64,000 bases of DNA from Haloprofundus marisrubri. Its GTDB lineage: Archaea > Halobacteriota > Halobacteria > Halobacteriales > Haloferacaceae. Under the pieces are notes generated by a model. It made no database searches and was not told where the DNA came from. It saw only the letters and a list, made by a program, of their open reading frames with translations. Position 1 is the first letter of the stretch, and each line of letters opens with the position of its first letter. The stretch spans positions 99,895-163,894 of the forward strand of contig NZ_LOPU01000031.1 of NCBI RefSeq assembly GCF_001469955.1, in the 5' to 3' direction. Made by a program: the position numbers and the translations under genes. Shown one piece after another: positions 44,907-53,479 of the stretch.

Positions 44907-45470
44907 TCAGTCTGCCTGATTGTGCGAGACGCCGACGACGAGCAGCGACGAGACGACTCCGAACAGGCCGACGGCCACGAATCTGATACCCCACTCGAAG
45001 CCGCCGCCGACGAAGGGGACGAGCGCGAACGCGCCGACGCCCAGAACGGCCAAACCGAGGGCGAGAAATCGGTCGTACTTTTCGGGATACTCGACGCTGG
45101 CGAGTCGGACCCACGGGTTGTTGTCGTCGGCAGCGTCGTACGTTCGGAGGCGTCGCTCGACGCCGCTCTCGGTTCTGACGGCGTAGAATCCGCGTCTGAG
45201 ACCCATCAGAATCGCGCCGAACATGCCGCCGACGAGCAGTCCCCCGGTTGCCGAGTCGCTTCCGGCGAAGAGAGCGACCGAACCGCCGACGAGGAGCGTC
45301 GGGACGAGCAGAAGCGCGAGCGACTCCGTCACGTCGACGGCCCGCGCTCGCGTTTCTTCGGCTTCTTCGGCTTCTTCGGCCTCTTCGGTCTCTCCGTCCT
45401 CTCCGGGCTTACCGGTCTCTTCGACCTCTCGGACCTCTTCGGTCTCACCGACCTTTCGCTGGGAGGGCAT
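44907..45470 (-). CDS. Four-helix membrane protein with Glu-rich N-terminus
   Basis: The 187-residue protein begins with about 40 residues of Glu-rich repeats (ETEEAEEAEEAEE), then two helices (LALLLVPTLLVGGSVALFAG and GLLVGGMFGAILMGL), a cytoplasmic loop with YDAADDNNPWVRLASVEYPEKYDRF, and two more helices near the C-terminus. The repeated GAAGAAGCC triplets suggest slippage-prone DNA. I do not recognise a family with confidence. The start Met is chosen because the upstream frame turns Ser/Arg-rich. Confidence 0.6.
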   Translation of the reverse strand: MPSQRKVGETEEVREVEETGKPGEDGETEEAEEAEEAEETRARAVDVTESLALLLVPTLLVGGSVALFAGSDSATGGLLVGGMFGAILMGLRRGFYAVRTESGVERRLRTYDAADDNNPWVRLASVEYPEKYDRFLALGLAVLGVGAFALVPFVGGGFEWGIRFVAVGLFGVVSSLLVVGVSHNQAD

Positions 45471-45570
45471 CTCTCGACTGACGGTTCGTGCGGCCGAAGT
45501 TAACTGTTCACCGCGGCACGAATAACCGAGAGCCGTCGACTCGCTGCGGTCGACGCCGCCAGCGAGTCCG

Positions 45571-46245
45571 TCATCGCGGCGGCAACACGTCGAGTCCGCG
45601 TGTCGGCCGCATCCCGTCGGGAACCGTTTCGAGCGTCTCCGTCTCCTGCGTGAACGCGCCGCGGTAGCTGAGGATGTGCCCCGCGAGCGGGTTCTCGACG
45701 ACGGCGTCGACGTGGTACTTCTCGTCGACCTCGTCGTACCGGTCGCGGACCTCGACGCTCGCCGCGAGGGGGCCAGGAAGCGAAACGTATCGGTCGTCGC
45801 GGCGGAGCCACTGTCGGCCGCCCTCGACGACGAGCGCACCGGCTTCGACCGACGGATGCAGTTCCGAAGCGACGAGTCCACCGGTCCCGAGGAAATCGAG
45901 CAGTCGCTCGTTCTCGTCGTCCCAGACGGTCAACGAGTCGAATCGACGGCGCTTGGGACCGAACCGGAACTCCCGAATCGTCGCCAGCGCCTCGTGGCCG
46001 GCGTCGTCGCGGAAGCCGACAGTCGTCACGGTGAAGGGGATGTCGCGGCCCGCCTCGGGAAACAGGAGGTTTCGAGAACGCATCGCGTACAGTGCGGGGA
46101 GGACGTGCGTGCCGCGACTGATATCCATCTCGCCGCGCCCGACGCAGACGACAGAATCGTCGACATCGAGTGCGTAGCGCTCGTGGACCTTCGGGTGGAG
46201 GTCGTCGGCGTCGTCGCCGAGCGCACGCTCGTAGACGCCGGTCAT
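45571..46245 (-). CDS. DUF4166 protein
   Basis: The 224-residue protein contains GVYERALGDDADDLHPKVHERY and YHVDAVVENPLAGHILSYRGAF, matching DUF4166, a family of unknown function often fused to or near oxidoreductases. It is soluble with no signal peptide. Single gene, no obvious operon partner. Confidence 0.75.
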   Translation of the reverse strand: MTGVYERALGDDADDLHPKVHERYALDVDDSVVCVGRGEMDISRGTHVLPALYAMRSRNLLFPEAGRDIPFTVTTVGFRDDAGHEALATIREFRFGPKRRRFDSLTVWDDENERLLDFLGTGGLVASELHPSVEAGALVVEGGRQWLRRDDRYVSLPGPLAASVEVRDRYDEVDEKYHVDAVVENPLAGHILSYRGAFTQETETLETVPDGMRPTRGLDVLPPR

Positions 46246-46462
46246 CGGCGTCGCTCCCGGGAGAGTTCGGTCGCGGGGGATTCGAAGGCAATCGGTGAGA
46301 ACCGGTCTTTCGTCGCTCGGGCGGGACGACTGTCACACATAGTTGTACAGTGGGTTACATCACGCAAAACACTGTGTGCCCACAGCGAGTTCGTCGGGTC
46401 TGCGTCGTGGGCGCACGTTCAGTGAAAGGTGAGTCGGGGTCTCTGAATGGTCGACTTCGGGG

Positions 46463-46852
46463 TTACCGGGTGTCGCCTTTCCAAGTCAGACCAGTCACTG
46501 TCCCGGAAAGGACGACTTCGTCGCCGCGCGAACAGACGATGTTCGCGGTGAGGTCGTAGCGGTCCGAGCGCTCTTCGACCGACTCGTACGTCCACGTGCA
46601 GGTGATTCGCTCGCCAGTGTACACCGGTTGGGAGAACGTGAACTCCATCGTGTGCGCCAGCACCTCCTCTTTACCACCGATTTGTGTCGGCAGCGTCGCC
46701 GTCAGTAAGCCGTGGACCATCAGCCTCCCCTCGTCGTCGGGTGCTGTGTGCTGCGGTTGCGTGTCCCCGGAGAGGTCGGCGAACGTCTCGACTTCCTCGA
46801 CGCTGAACGTTCGTTCGACTGTGTGGGACTCGCCCGGTGTCGGTGGTGTCAT
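46463..46852 (-). CDS. MaoC-like hot-dog fold dehydratase
   Basis: The 129-residue protein has the MaoC/hydratase 2 fold: FSVEEVETFADLSGDTQPQH, with Asp and His positions as in (R)-specific enoyl hydratases, and MVHGLLTATLPTQIGG. The family hydrates enoyl-CoA or acts on related thioesters. The single domain is short but complete for the small archaeal type. No CoA-pathway genes are next to it. Confidence 0.8.
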   Translation of the reverse strand: MTPPTPGESHTVERTFSVEEVETFADLSGDTQPQHTAPDDEGRLMVHGLLTATLPTQIGGKEEVLAHTMEFTFSQPVYTGERITCTWTYESVEERSDRYDLTANIVCSRGDEVVLSGTVTGLTWKGDTR

Positions 46853-47058
46853 GCTCCACCGGTACGTGCGTGCAGGGATAAAATGAGGATGCTGACTGAG
46901 TTCGTCGTCGAGATAGTCGACTACTCTACCGTCGTATCCGGTCGAGTCTACGGACTCTGTATAGCGTCTCGTAATTTATCGTTGGGTATCGCCCGGTGTA
47001 CCACTCACCCGGACCCCGACTGACAGCTATTTACCCGTGGCTTCACCAGTGAGACTCC

Positions 47059-48165
47059 ATGCGCGAGGACGCTACGGCTATCCGCGCGGTTATCGACCGA
47101 TATCTCGACGGCATCGAGGCGGGCAACTCCCGGAAGAACTACCGCTCGGTGTTGGTCGGTTGGGCCGAGTGGCTTCGGACCGACGCCGAAATAACCTCAC
47201 TGGACGCGCTGACCGTGATGCACTGCCGGCAGTACGCGCGCCACCTTAAGCGACGCGTCGCCGACGGCGACCTCGGTGCGAACACGGCGAACACGTACTA
47301 CGCGTACGTTCGGGCGTTTCTCGGCTTCTGCGTCGCCGACGAGCTACTGGAGACGAATCCGGCGAAATCGGCGCGTGCGACCGACGAACTCCCCGAAGAC
47401 CACGGTGACAGGGACCGCCAGTTCTGGCGTCGTAAACAGCGTGATGCTATACTCACCTACGTCGACCGTCGAGCAGAGGAGGTCCAGTCGGCGGGGTCCG
47501 ACCGCGAGATTCGACGCGCGTTCCGCGATAGGGCGCTCGTCTCGTTGCTCGCGCTCTCGGGCGTCCGCGGCGGCGAGGTGTTCGCTGCCGCCGCCGACGA
47601 ACGCCGGACGGGACTCCGGTGGACCGACGTCGACCTCGACGCCAACGCGGTTCGCGTGTTCGGCAAGTCACGGGAGTACGAGTACGCGCAACTGCCCGAA
47701 CGCGCGGGCGCAGCACTTCTCGACCATCGTGAGCGCTGTGACCCCGCAGAGGCATCGTGGCCGGTGTTTCCGACCGCACACGGCCCCTCGCTCCGGCAAG
47801 CAATCGACACCCAACTCGGCGAACGAGGGTGGAGCGACGAGGAGATAGCCGAGCGATGTTCGGGGACGTCGCTCGCGGCGGTCCTTCGAGAAGAGTCGGT
47901 GACACCGTCGTCGCTGACGACGAACGGCGCGCGCAGCGTGATGAAACGGCTCTGTGCCGACGCCGATATCGACGTCCGCGGCGAGTATCTCAAACCCCAC
48001 GGCGCGCGACGCGGACTGGGTCACGAACTGTACGCCAGCGGACACGCGGAACTCGCCCAGTCGGCACTCAGACACGCCAGCATCGAGACGACACACGAGT
48101 CGTACTCTGATATTCGAGCCGCCGAAACCGCCAGAGAAGTCGACCGAGTACTGAACCGCGATTAA
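47059..48165 (+). CDS. Tyrosine recombinase (integrase), catalytically complete
   Basis: The 368-residue protein has an N-terminal SAM-like core-binding domain (about 1-110, GNSRKNYRSVLVGWAEWL) and a C-terminal catalytic domain. The catalytic set is present: Arg170 in SGVRGGEV, a Lys in the beta-hairpin FGKSREYEY, His314 and Arg317 in KPHGARRGLGHEL, His339 in LRHASIETTHES and the nucleophile Tyr349. It is closest in form to haloarchaeal Xer-like chromosomal or plasmid integrases. No tRNA or att repeat flanks it in the window. It lies 0.8 kb before the ParA cassette on the same strand, consistent with a mobile or plasmid-derived block, or with Xer-type resolution. Confidence 0.9.
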   Translation: MREDATAIRAVIDRYLDGIEAGNSRKNYRSVLVGWAEWLRTDAEITSLDALTVMHCRQYARHLKRRVADGDLGANTANTYYAYVRAFLGFCVADELLETNPAKSARATDELPEDHGDRDRQFWRRKQRDAILTYVDRRAEEVQSAGSDREIRRAFRDRALVSLLALSGVRGGEVFAAAADERRTGLRWTDVDLDANAVRVFGKSREYEYAQLPERAGAALLDHRERCDPAEASWPVFPTAHGPSLRQAIDTQLGERGWSDEEIAERCSGTSLAAVLREESVTPSSLTTNGARSVMKRLCADADIDVRGEYLKPHGARRGLGHELYASGHAELAQSALRHASIETTHESYSDIRAAETAREVDRVLNRD

Positions 48166-48389
48166 CCCTCGAAGTCGCCTTCGAGTGTCACCCGCTCTGC
48201 GGACACCTCGGCGACGGACCCCGACCCGATGGGGTAGCGTTGCTCGTCGCCGCCACCCCAAGTGACCTCGACACCCTCGCCGAAGCGAAGGTAGAAGCCG
48301 TCGTCGGTCACCTCGTCGACGCTGCCGACCTCACGCCCCTCGTCGTCGTACACGGGTTTTCCGACGTCGTCTTCGGACAGTTGTGCCAT
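48162..48389 (-). CDS. Small PRC-barrel-like protein
   Basis: A 75-residue protein starting MAQLSEDDVGKPVYDDEGREVG, with GSVDEVTDDGFYLRFGEG, the short beta-barrel PRC-type pattern. Its stop overlaps the integrase stop tail-to-tail by four bases. Haloarchaeal proteins of this size are numerous and without assigned roles; RNA or protein binding is suggested for the PRC fold. Confidence 0.7.
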   Translation of the reverse strand: MAQLSEDDVGKPVYDDEGREVGSVDEVTDDGFYLRFGEGVEVTWGGGDEQRYPIGSGSVAEVSAERVTLEGDFEG

Positions 48390-48936
48390 ACCCGTCACGA
48401 CGGGCGCGAGACGTGAATAACTGGTGGCAGTATCCGATTCGTACGGCCATCTGTGTCACTGTTAGTCGGAACTCCGGAGAGAAACGGGGACCGTGCGACA
48501 CTCGTAATCGACGCATGTCTGAACCGTGACTGACCAGAGTGTGCGCGAGTGCCGCGTGCGACGTTACCACAGTGGGGTACATAAAATGGACGTATTCGAG
48601 GCAACTTCGCGTGGGTTTCGTTTAGTTTGAATTCGAATTCGACGACCGAGACGCCGTGTCGATTCACGCGGTCGGTGTGCGTCCGTGGATAATTGGGAAT
48701 TCTACAATTTTTAGACTGTGCTTCGCTGGACGGGTCGAAGTACCGGCGAGACACTACGGCACAATGTGCAGAACATCTAGAATTTGTAGACTGTCGCATC
48801 GACGTGGATAACGTTAAGACACGTCGGGGAGACGTGGTGAACCGATGACAGGGCCGACAGCTGGCAGACACTCTTCACTCTTCACACAGTGTACAAATTC
48901 TGAACCGTTCGGGCAGTCCGGCCCGGGTGAGCGTCG
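48390..48936. other. AT-rich region upstream of parA
   Basis: About 550 bp, clearly richer in A and T than the surrounding genes, without a coding frame. It contains a GAATTCGAATTC stretch near 48631 and three copies of the TAGAATTTGTAGAC motif between 48701 and 48903. It may combine a centromere-like site with the parA promoter. Confidence 0.6.
48701..48903. repeat. Three partition-site-like motif copies upstream of parA
   Basis: Copy A at 48701-48720 reads TCTACAATTTTTAGACTGTG. Copy B at 48776-48795 reads TCTAGAATTTGTAGACTGTC, 17 of 20 identical. Copy C at 48886-48903 is inverted (ACAGTGTACAAATTCTGA). A and B have TCTA-N7-TAGA dyad symmetry. Copy C lies about 35-50 nt before the parA GTG, where a core promoter is expected, so a bound protein would repress parA as in plasmid par operons. 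Confidence 0.65.
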
Positions 48937-49818
48937 GTGAGTCGTGCAGTTAGCGTCTCGCTACAGAAAGGCGGCGTCGGCAAGACGACCGTCGCAATCA
49001 ACCTCGCGGACGCGCTCGCCGACCGCGACAACGACGTGCTGCTCGTCGACTTGGACCAACAGGGGAACGCGACCGAGGGAGTCGGACTGAAACAGGAGTA
49101 CGAAGCCGACGGACCACATATCGGACACGTGCTGACGGAGGACGACCCCGTCGACGTCGGCGCGGTGATACACGAACGCGACGGCTTCGACGTCGTCCCC
49201 GCCCACGTCGACTTGGACGGTGCCGAAGACCGGATTCGGAACTCGACGTTCGGCGTGCTGTGGGTTCGCCGACGCATCGTCGAACCGCTGCTCGACGAGC
49301 GATACGACTACGTCGTCATCGACTCGCCGCCGAGTCTCGGGCCGCTTTCGGATGCGGCGCTCATCGGGTCGGGCAACGTCATCGTCCCGTTGCTGATGAG
49401 CGAACCGAGTGTCAGCGGATTCGAGCGCATGTGGGAACAGCAGATTCTCCCGATTCGCCAGGAAGTCGACCTCGACTTACTCGCCATCGTGCCGAACGAC
49501 CTCAGCGGCAACAACGAGGAGAAGCGTATCATCCGTGACCTCGAATCCTCGCCGTTCGCCGAGTACCTCCCCGGGTTCGCCCGGAGTGAGGAGTTCGAGA
49601 CGGAGGATTCACCGGGGCCGGGACTGCGCCGCCGCATCGCGTTCCGTCGCTCTTGGCGCGACGGCAAAACCCTGCGCGAGTACGAACCGGAAAACGACAT
49701 GGTCGACCGACTCGACGAACTTGCACGCGTCGTCGAAGCGGGGACGGTGGACGTCGATGGCGACGACGCCGACGGTGACCACGCCGACGACGCTGACGAG
49801 GTGGTCGCCAATGCCTGA
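48937..49818 (+). CDS. ParA-type partition ATPase
   Basis: The 293-residue protein has no N-terminal DNA-binding extension and begins almost at the deviant Walker A, KGGVGKTTVAINLA (residues 11-24). Walker A' is LLVDLDQQGNAT and Walker B is YVVIDSPPSLG, all typical of ParA/MinD-class ATPases; the short form is that of type Ib partition systems. The C-terminus is acidic (VDVDGDDADGD). GTG start with no good alternative. It overlaps the next gene by 8 bp, and the two form an apparent par operon. Whether it segregates the chromosome, a plasmid or something else cannot be told from sequence. Confidence 0.88.
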   Translation: MSRAVSVSLQKGGVGKTTVAINLADALADRDNDVLLVDLDQQGNATEGVGLKQEYEADGPHIGHVLTEDDPVDVGAVIHERDGFDVVPAHVDLDGAEDRIRNSTFGVLWVRRRIVEPLLDERYDYVVIDSPPSLGPLSDAALIGSGNVIVPLLMSEPSVSGFERMWEQQILPIRQEVDLDLLAIVPNDLSGNNEEKRIIRDLESSPFAEYLPGFARSEEFETEDSPGPGLRRRIAFRRSWRDGKTLREYEPENDMVDRLDELARVVEAGTVDVDGDDADGDHADDADEVVANA

Positions 49819-50269
49819 CGGGAACCGATTCGCTGGACTGGGCAGCGCACTCGGCGACGAGGAGGCCGACGAGCAGAGCACGGACGACGAATCGGATGCG
49901 GATACGGCGTCGGTCACCGACGCAACCACCGAGACGGTAGACGACGACGTACGCGACGGCGACGCAGATGAAGAAGTCGGAGACGAGGAGACGGCCGGCG
50001 ACAGCGGGACCGCCGACGACTCGCCGGACGAAGACGAAGAGAGTGGACCGGCGTTCTCCTTCGAGGAGACGACGCCGAAGAGCGTCTACGTCCGCGACGA
50101 GACGCTCGACTCGCTCGAAGATTTGGAGTTCGAAGTCGAGGCCGCGCTCCGGCGTGAGTTCGGCGTCCGCGACGTGACGGGTCGTGAGTTCCACGACGCA
50201 CTCGTGCGTGTCGCCGCCGACCACGCCGACGATATCGCCGCCTTAGTCGTCGAGACGCGCGAGGAGTAG
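49811..50269 (+). CDS. Putative ParA partner with RHH-like C-terminus
   Basis: The 152-residue protein begins MPDGNRFAGLGSALGDEE, then has about 65 residues of mostly Asp/Glu/Thr linker, and ends in a 70-residue domain from KSVYVRDETLDSLEDLE. That domain reads as strand, helix, turn, helix: SVYVR, then DSLEDLEFEVEAALRREFG, then REFHDALVRVAADHAD. This is the ribbon-helix-helix pattern of centromere-binding proteins such as ParG and omega; the fold is inferred. The acidic N-terminal arm contrasts with the basic one usual for such proteins, which may be a halophilic adaptation. The gene overlaps parA by 8 bp, so it is very likely its partner. Confidence 0.65.
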   Translation: MPDGNRFAGLGSALGDEEADEQSTDDESDADTASVTDATTETVDDDVRDGDADEEVGDEETAGDSGTADDSPDEDEESGPAFSFEETTPKSVYVRDETLDSLEDLEFEVEAALRREFGVRDVTGREFHDALVRVAADHADDIAALVVETREE

Positions 50270-50310
50270 GTCGGTCGAAAACGGATTTTCGTAGGTCTGC
50301 AGGTTTGTTT

Positions 50311-52335
50311 TCAGTCCGAACGGTCCGCGCCTTCGAGCGACGCGCCGAGCAACTGTGAGAGACCGTTTCTGAGGTGCTCGTGGAACGTCGCCGGGGCGAT
50401 GCCGAGTCCTTCGGCGATTTCCTCGCCGGTACTTTCGCGGGGCCACGTGAAGTAGCCCGCCGCGAACGCCGCTTCGAGGGCGGCCTGCTGCTTGTCCGTG
50501 AGTCGGGAAGCCAGCGCCGACTGGAACTGCTTGAGCGTCTGGACGCTGCGGGTCGTCGACCGCTGGGCGACGAGTTCCGCGTCGGGGTACGCTCGCTGAA
50601 CCGCCGTCGCTATCTCGCGGATGTCTATCTCGTGCGGTACTTCGACGACGACGCGGAACTCACCGTCTTCGACGACGGCGTCGACGACTTGGCCGCCGTA
50701 CGTTGCCAGTTTCGAGGTGATGGGTGTCTCCGGCGAACGTATCTCGACCAGACAGCCGTCTTCCTGTTCGGAGACGACGCGGGCGTGGTCGACGGAGGGG
50801 TCGTCGGTGAGGGCGGTCTGGACGTCCTCCCACCCCATGCCGTGGACGCGGATGAACTGGATGGCTTTGTCGTCGGCGAGCGGAATCGTCCGCTCGTACG
50901 TCACCGTACAGTCGCCGTCGTTGGTCGCCGCGAACAACGGACTGTCCGGGTCCCGCATGACGAACTCCAGTTCGACGACGATGTTGTCCAGAAGCGCCTC
51001 CTTGCGCTCGATGGCGTTGATGGCGTGACCGACGATTTCGCGCAGTTGCGTGACAGCGTCGCGCTCCTGCCCGCTAAAGGCGTGGTCGCGCTCCGAGTAG
51101 ATGGTGAGTACGTCGTACTGGAACTCCTGAAAGCCGATTGGAATCGCCGCCGCCGAGTTGTAGCCGTTCTCCAGCGCCCACGAGCGCCAGTTGCTCTCGG
51201 GTTCGGACTCGATGTCGGAGATGACTTCGACTTCCTGCGTCCGCGTCGCCCGCATCGCCGGCGAGGGAAACTGTTCGTCCGCACCGATTTCGTCGACCTC
51301 CGATTCGAGGGCGGACGCGTCGATGCCGGCGCTGGCGCGTGGAGTAATCGTACCCCGAGCGCTGTTGACTTCGCCTATCCACGCTGCGGCGTACGACGGC
51401 GAGTCCGACAGTCGGTCGCAGACGATTTCTTCGACCTCCTCGCGAGTCGACATCGAGACGAGCGCGCTGTTGATACTCCGAATGACGCGGTTTATCTGGT
51501 CGAGCGCCAGCAGTTGCTCGCGCTGTTCGCGGAGTTGCTGTTCGCGCTGTTTTCGCTCGGTGATGTCGCGTTGTGAGCCGAGGAAGTGGACGACGTTGTC
51601 GTCTTCGTCCCGAATCGGGACGACTTCGACTTGGTTCCAAAACGGCGTGCCGTCCTTGCGGTAGTTCTTGAGTTCGACGGAGGCGGGGTCACCTCTCCTT
51701 ATCGCCTCGCGGAGTTGGTCGACCGTCTCGGGGTCGGTGTCTTCGCCTTGGAGGAACCGACAGTTCTGTCCGACGACTTCTCCGGCGGTGTAGCCGGTGG
51801 TCTCTTCGAACCCTCTGTTGACGTAGATGAGTGGGTTGTCGGGGCGGTTCGGGTCTGATAGACAGAGAGCGATGTCGGCGTCGTCCATCGCGCGGGTTTT
51901 CACCCACAGCTCGCGGTCGCGGATGTCCTGTTCGCCCTCGGCAGGGTGGACACCCACGGACCCGCGGAACTCCTCGTCGGGTGGACGGGAGATGAGGTCG
52001 ACGATGAACGACTCGGTGTCGCCGCCGCCGGTTGGCAGTTCCGCATCGACCGTTTCGACGGCGATGGTGTCGGCGTCGAGCAGTCGCTGAATCGCCTCGG
52101 CGAGCGCGTCGTCTTGCTCGTCGTTGAGGCTGTCTGTCGTGTCGGAGCGGCTCAGAAGTTCCAGTGCGTCGTGACCGACGAACTCCTCGCGGGTGTAGCC
52201 GGTCGTCTCTAAGAACAGGTCAGTTACCGCAGCGATGGTTCCATCCGTTTTGAGCCAAATCGTACAGCGTTGCTTCGTGTCGGGTGGCTTCGAAGCGATT
52301 CCGCGTCCGTCTTCCGGTGAATTGTGGTGTGTCAT
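50311..52335 (-). CDS. Bat-like LOV/PAS-GAF-HTH_10 regulator
   Basis: The 674-residue protein has a first PAS domain (about residues 20-75, ETTGYTREEFVGHDALEL), a second PAS with the LOV signature VGQNCRFLQGEDTDPE, whose Cys192 is at the place of the flavin-binding Cys, and KNYRKDGTPFWNQVEV. Then come a coiled linker (about 270-300), a GAF-like domain, the bacterio-opsin-activator domain and a C-terminal HTH_10 (DKQQAALEAAFAAGYFTWPRE, EGLGIAPATFHEHLRNGL). This is the layout of Bat. Blue-light sensing is inferred from the Cys motif; the target genes are unknown. The Met at 52335 is preferred to the longer upstream frame. Confidence 0.85.
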   Translation of the reverse strand: MTHHNSPEDGRGIASKPPDTKQRCTIWLKTDGTIAAVTDLFLETTGYTREEFVGHDALELLSRSDTTDSLNDEQDDALAEAIQRLLDADTIAVETVDAELPTGGGDTESFIVDLISRPPDEEFRGSVGVHPAEGEQDIRDRELWVKTRAMDDADIALCLSDPNRPDNPLIYVNRGFEETTGYTAGEVVGQNCRFLQGEDTDPETVDQLREAIRRGDPASVELKNYRKDGTPFWNQVEVVPIRDEDDNVVHFLGSQRDITERKQREQQLREQREQLLALDQINRVIRSINSALVSMSTREEVEEIVCDRLSDSPSYAAAWIGEVNSARGTITPRASAGIDASALESEVDEIGADEQFPSPAMRATRTQEVEVISDIESEPESNWRSWALENGYNSAAAIPIGFQEFQYDVLTIYSERDHAFSGQERDAVTQLREIVGHAINAIERKEALLDNIVVELEFVMRDPDSPLFAATNDGDCTVTYERTIPLADDKAIQFIRVHGMGWEDVQTALTDDPSVDHARVVSEQEDGCLVEIRSPETPITSKLATYGGQVVDAVVEDGEFRVVVEVPHEIDIREIATAVQRAYPDAELVAQRSTTRSVQTLKQFQSALASRLTDKQQAALEAAFAAGYFTWPRESTGEEIAEGLGIAPATFHEHLRNGLSQLLGASLEGADRSD

Positions 52336-52633
52336 CTTTTGTGGGAGACGCGCGTCGCAAACCGGTGTGTTGGTTGTGTGTGACGGCGGGTGTCGGTCGG
52401 CTACCGGGTACACGGTCGGGACGCTCACGGCGAGTCGTTGACCGCGTGTCAAGGTGTCGAGCAAAAGAACGGTGTGTCAGATTTCCGTTCGCGCCCGAGT
52501 GCCGTTATTCCTGTTAACGTCTGAATACTCATAATTGCTGGGATGCAAACAGGGGTGTATTCGGACACTCTCGAAACTGGACCAATCTCTTTCGGCCATT
52601 TACCTATGGTAGTCCAGTACTTCCGTTTCAGTG

Positions 52634-52981
52634 ATGCACGACAGACCTGTCGACTCATCTACGTCCGAACTCGGAAGTCGTCCGGTCACGTCGCTCTCCA
52701 CCGGGCAACTCCAGACGCTCTTTGCCAGTACCCGACGCCAACAGGTCGTCCGAGCACTCCGTACGTGTTCGCAACCGACACCGTTGGACGAACTCGTCGA
52801 GACTGTCGTCGCACAGAACCCAGAGGATATACCCAACGAAGCGGCGGTCCGAAGACGACTCCGAGTCAGCCTGTATCACGTCGACCTGCCGAAACTCGCC
52901 GAGGCAGACATCGTTCGCTTCGACGAGACCGAGCGGGTCGTCACCGAACTCTCCGACGATATCGACGGCGTCCGTCTGTAA
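52634..52981 (+). CDS. DUF7344 winged-helix protein without membrane helices
   Basis: The 115-residue protein contains LSTGQLQTLFASTRRQQVVRAL and SLYHVDLPKLAEADIVRFDETER, matching the DUF7344 winged-helix-like domain. It lacks the C-terminal helices seen at 17259-17891. ATG 52634 is chosen over the GTG just before it. It is probably a small DNA-binding regulator; the target is unknown. Confidence 0.78.
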   Translation: MHDRPVDSSTSELGSRPVTSLSTGQLQTLFASTRRQQVVRALRTCSQPTPLDELVETVVAQNPEDIPNEAAVRRRLRVSLYHVDLPKLAEADIVRFDETERVVTELSDDIDGVRL

Positions 52982-53064
52982 CTCGGACGGCGACGCTCTC
53001 TGGAGTCTTTCGACCAATCTCTTATGGGACTACCTTCACCCCGAAGTGATGCGTACGTAACCAC

Positions 53065-53283
53065 GTGGCGCAAATCGAGATTACGCTCCCGAACGACAAA
53101 CAAGCACAGTTAGACCGCCTCACCGAGGAGGAGTTCCTCAACGAGGAACGTGCGATAGAAGAACTGCTCTCGGCGGGACTCGAAGCCTACCGAGGCGTTG
53201 CAGACCAAGCGGAACCGGAAGTCGAACGGAGCCCCTTCGCCGCCGACGCCGAAGACGAGTACGGCCGACGCGGAGAGCTATAG
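53065..53283 (+). CDS. Small ribbon-helix-helix protein (DUF7120-like)
   Basis: A 72-residue protein starting MAQIEITLPNDKQAQLDRL, then FLNEERAIEELLSAGLEAY, a strand-helix-helix pattern of CopG/Arc-type ribbon-helix-helix proteins. The rest is acidic (PFAADAEDEYG). It may be an autoregulator or antitoxin, but no toxin is adjacent. A cluster of TGTCTACAA motif copies follows 90 bp downstream. Confidence 0.7.
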   Translation: MAQIEITLPNDKQAQLDRLTEEEFLNEERAIEELLSAGLEAYRGVADQAEPEVERSPFAADAEDEYGRRGEL

Positions 53284-53372
53284 CTCCCCGGACTGTTTTC
53301 ACGCGCCGACTCCGGTCCGTAGCGACGCGACGGTGAGGAGTCGCCGACCCGTCTGTACAGCACAGACTGCCA

Positions 53373-53405
53373 ACAATGTCTACAAATTCTACAGTGTCTA
53401 CAATC
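53373..53405. repeat. Second cluster of the partition-site-like motif
   Basis: GTCTACAAATTCTA at 53378-53391 is an exact inverted match to 14 bases of copy B upstream of parA (48778-48791). TGTCTACAA occurs at 53377-53385 and again at 53395-53403, 18 bp apart. The context is AT-rich within GC-rich DNA. I found no other close copy in the window. Confidence 0.65.
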
Positions 53406-53479
53406 TCCAAACCTCCTATTGAATCACCGAAACCGTCGGTTTCGACTGCCAAGTTCGGGTCCACGGTTCCGACGCCGGG

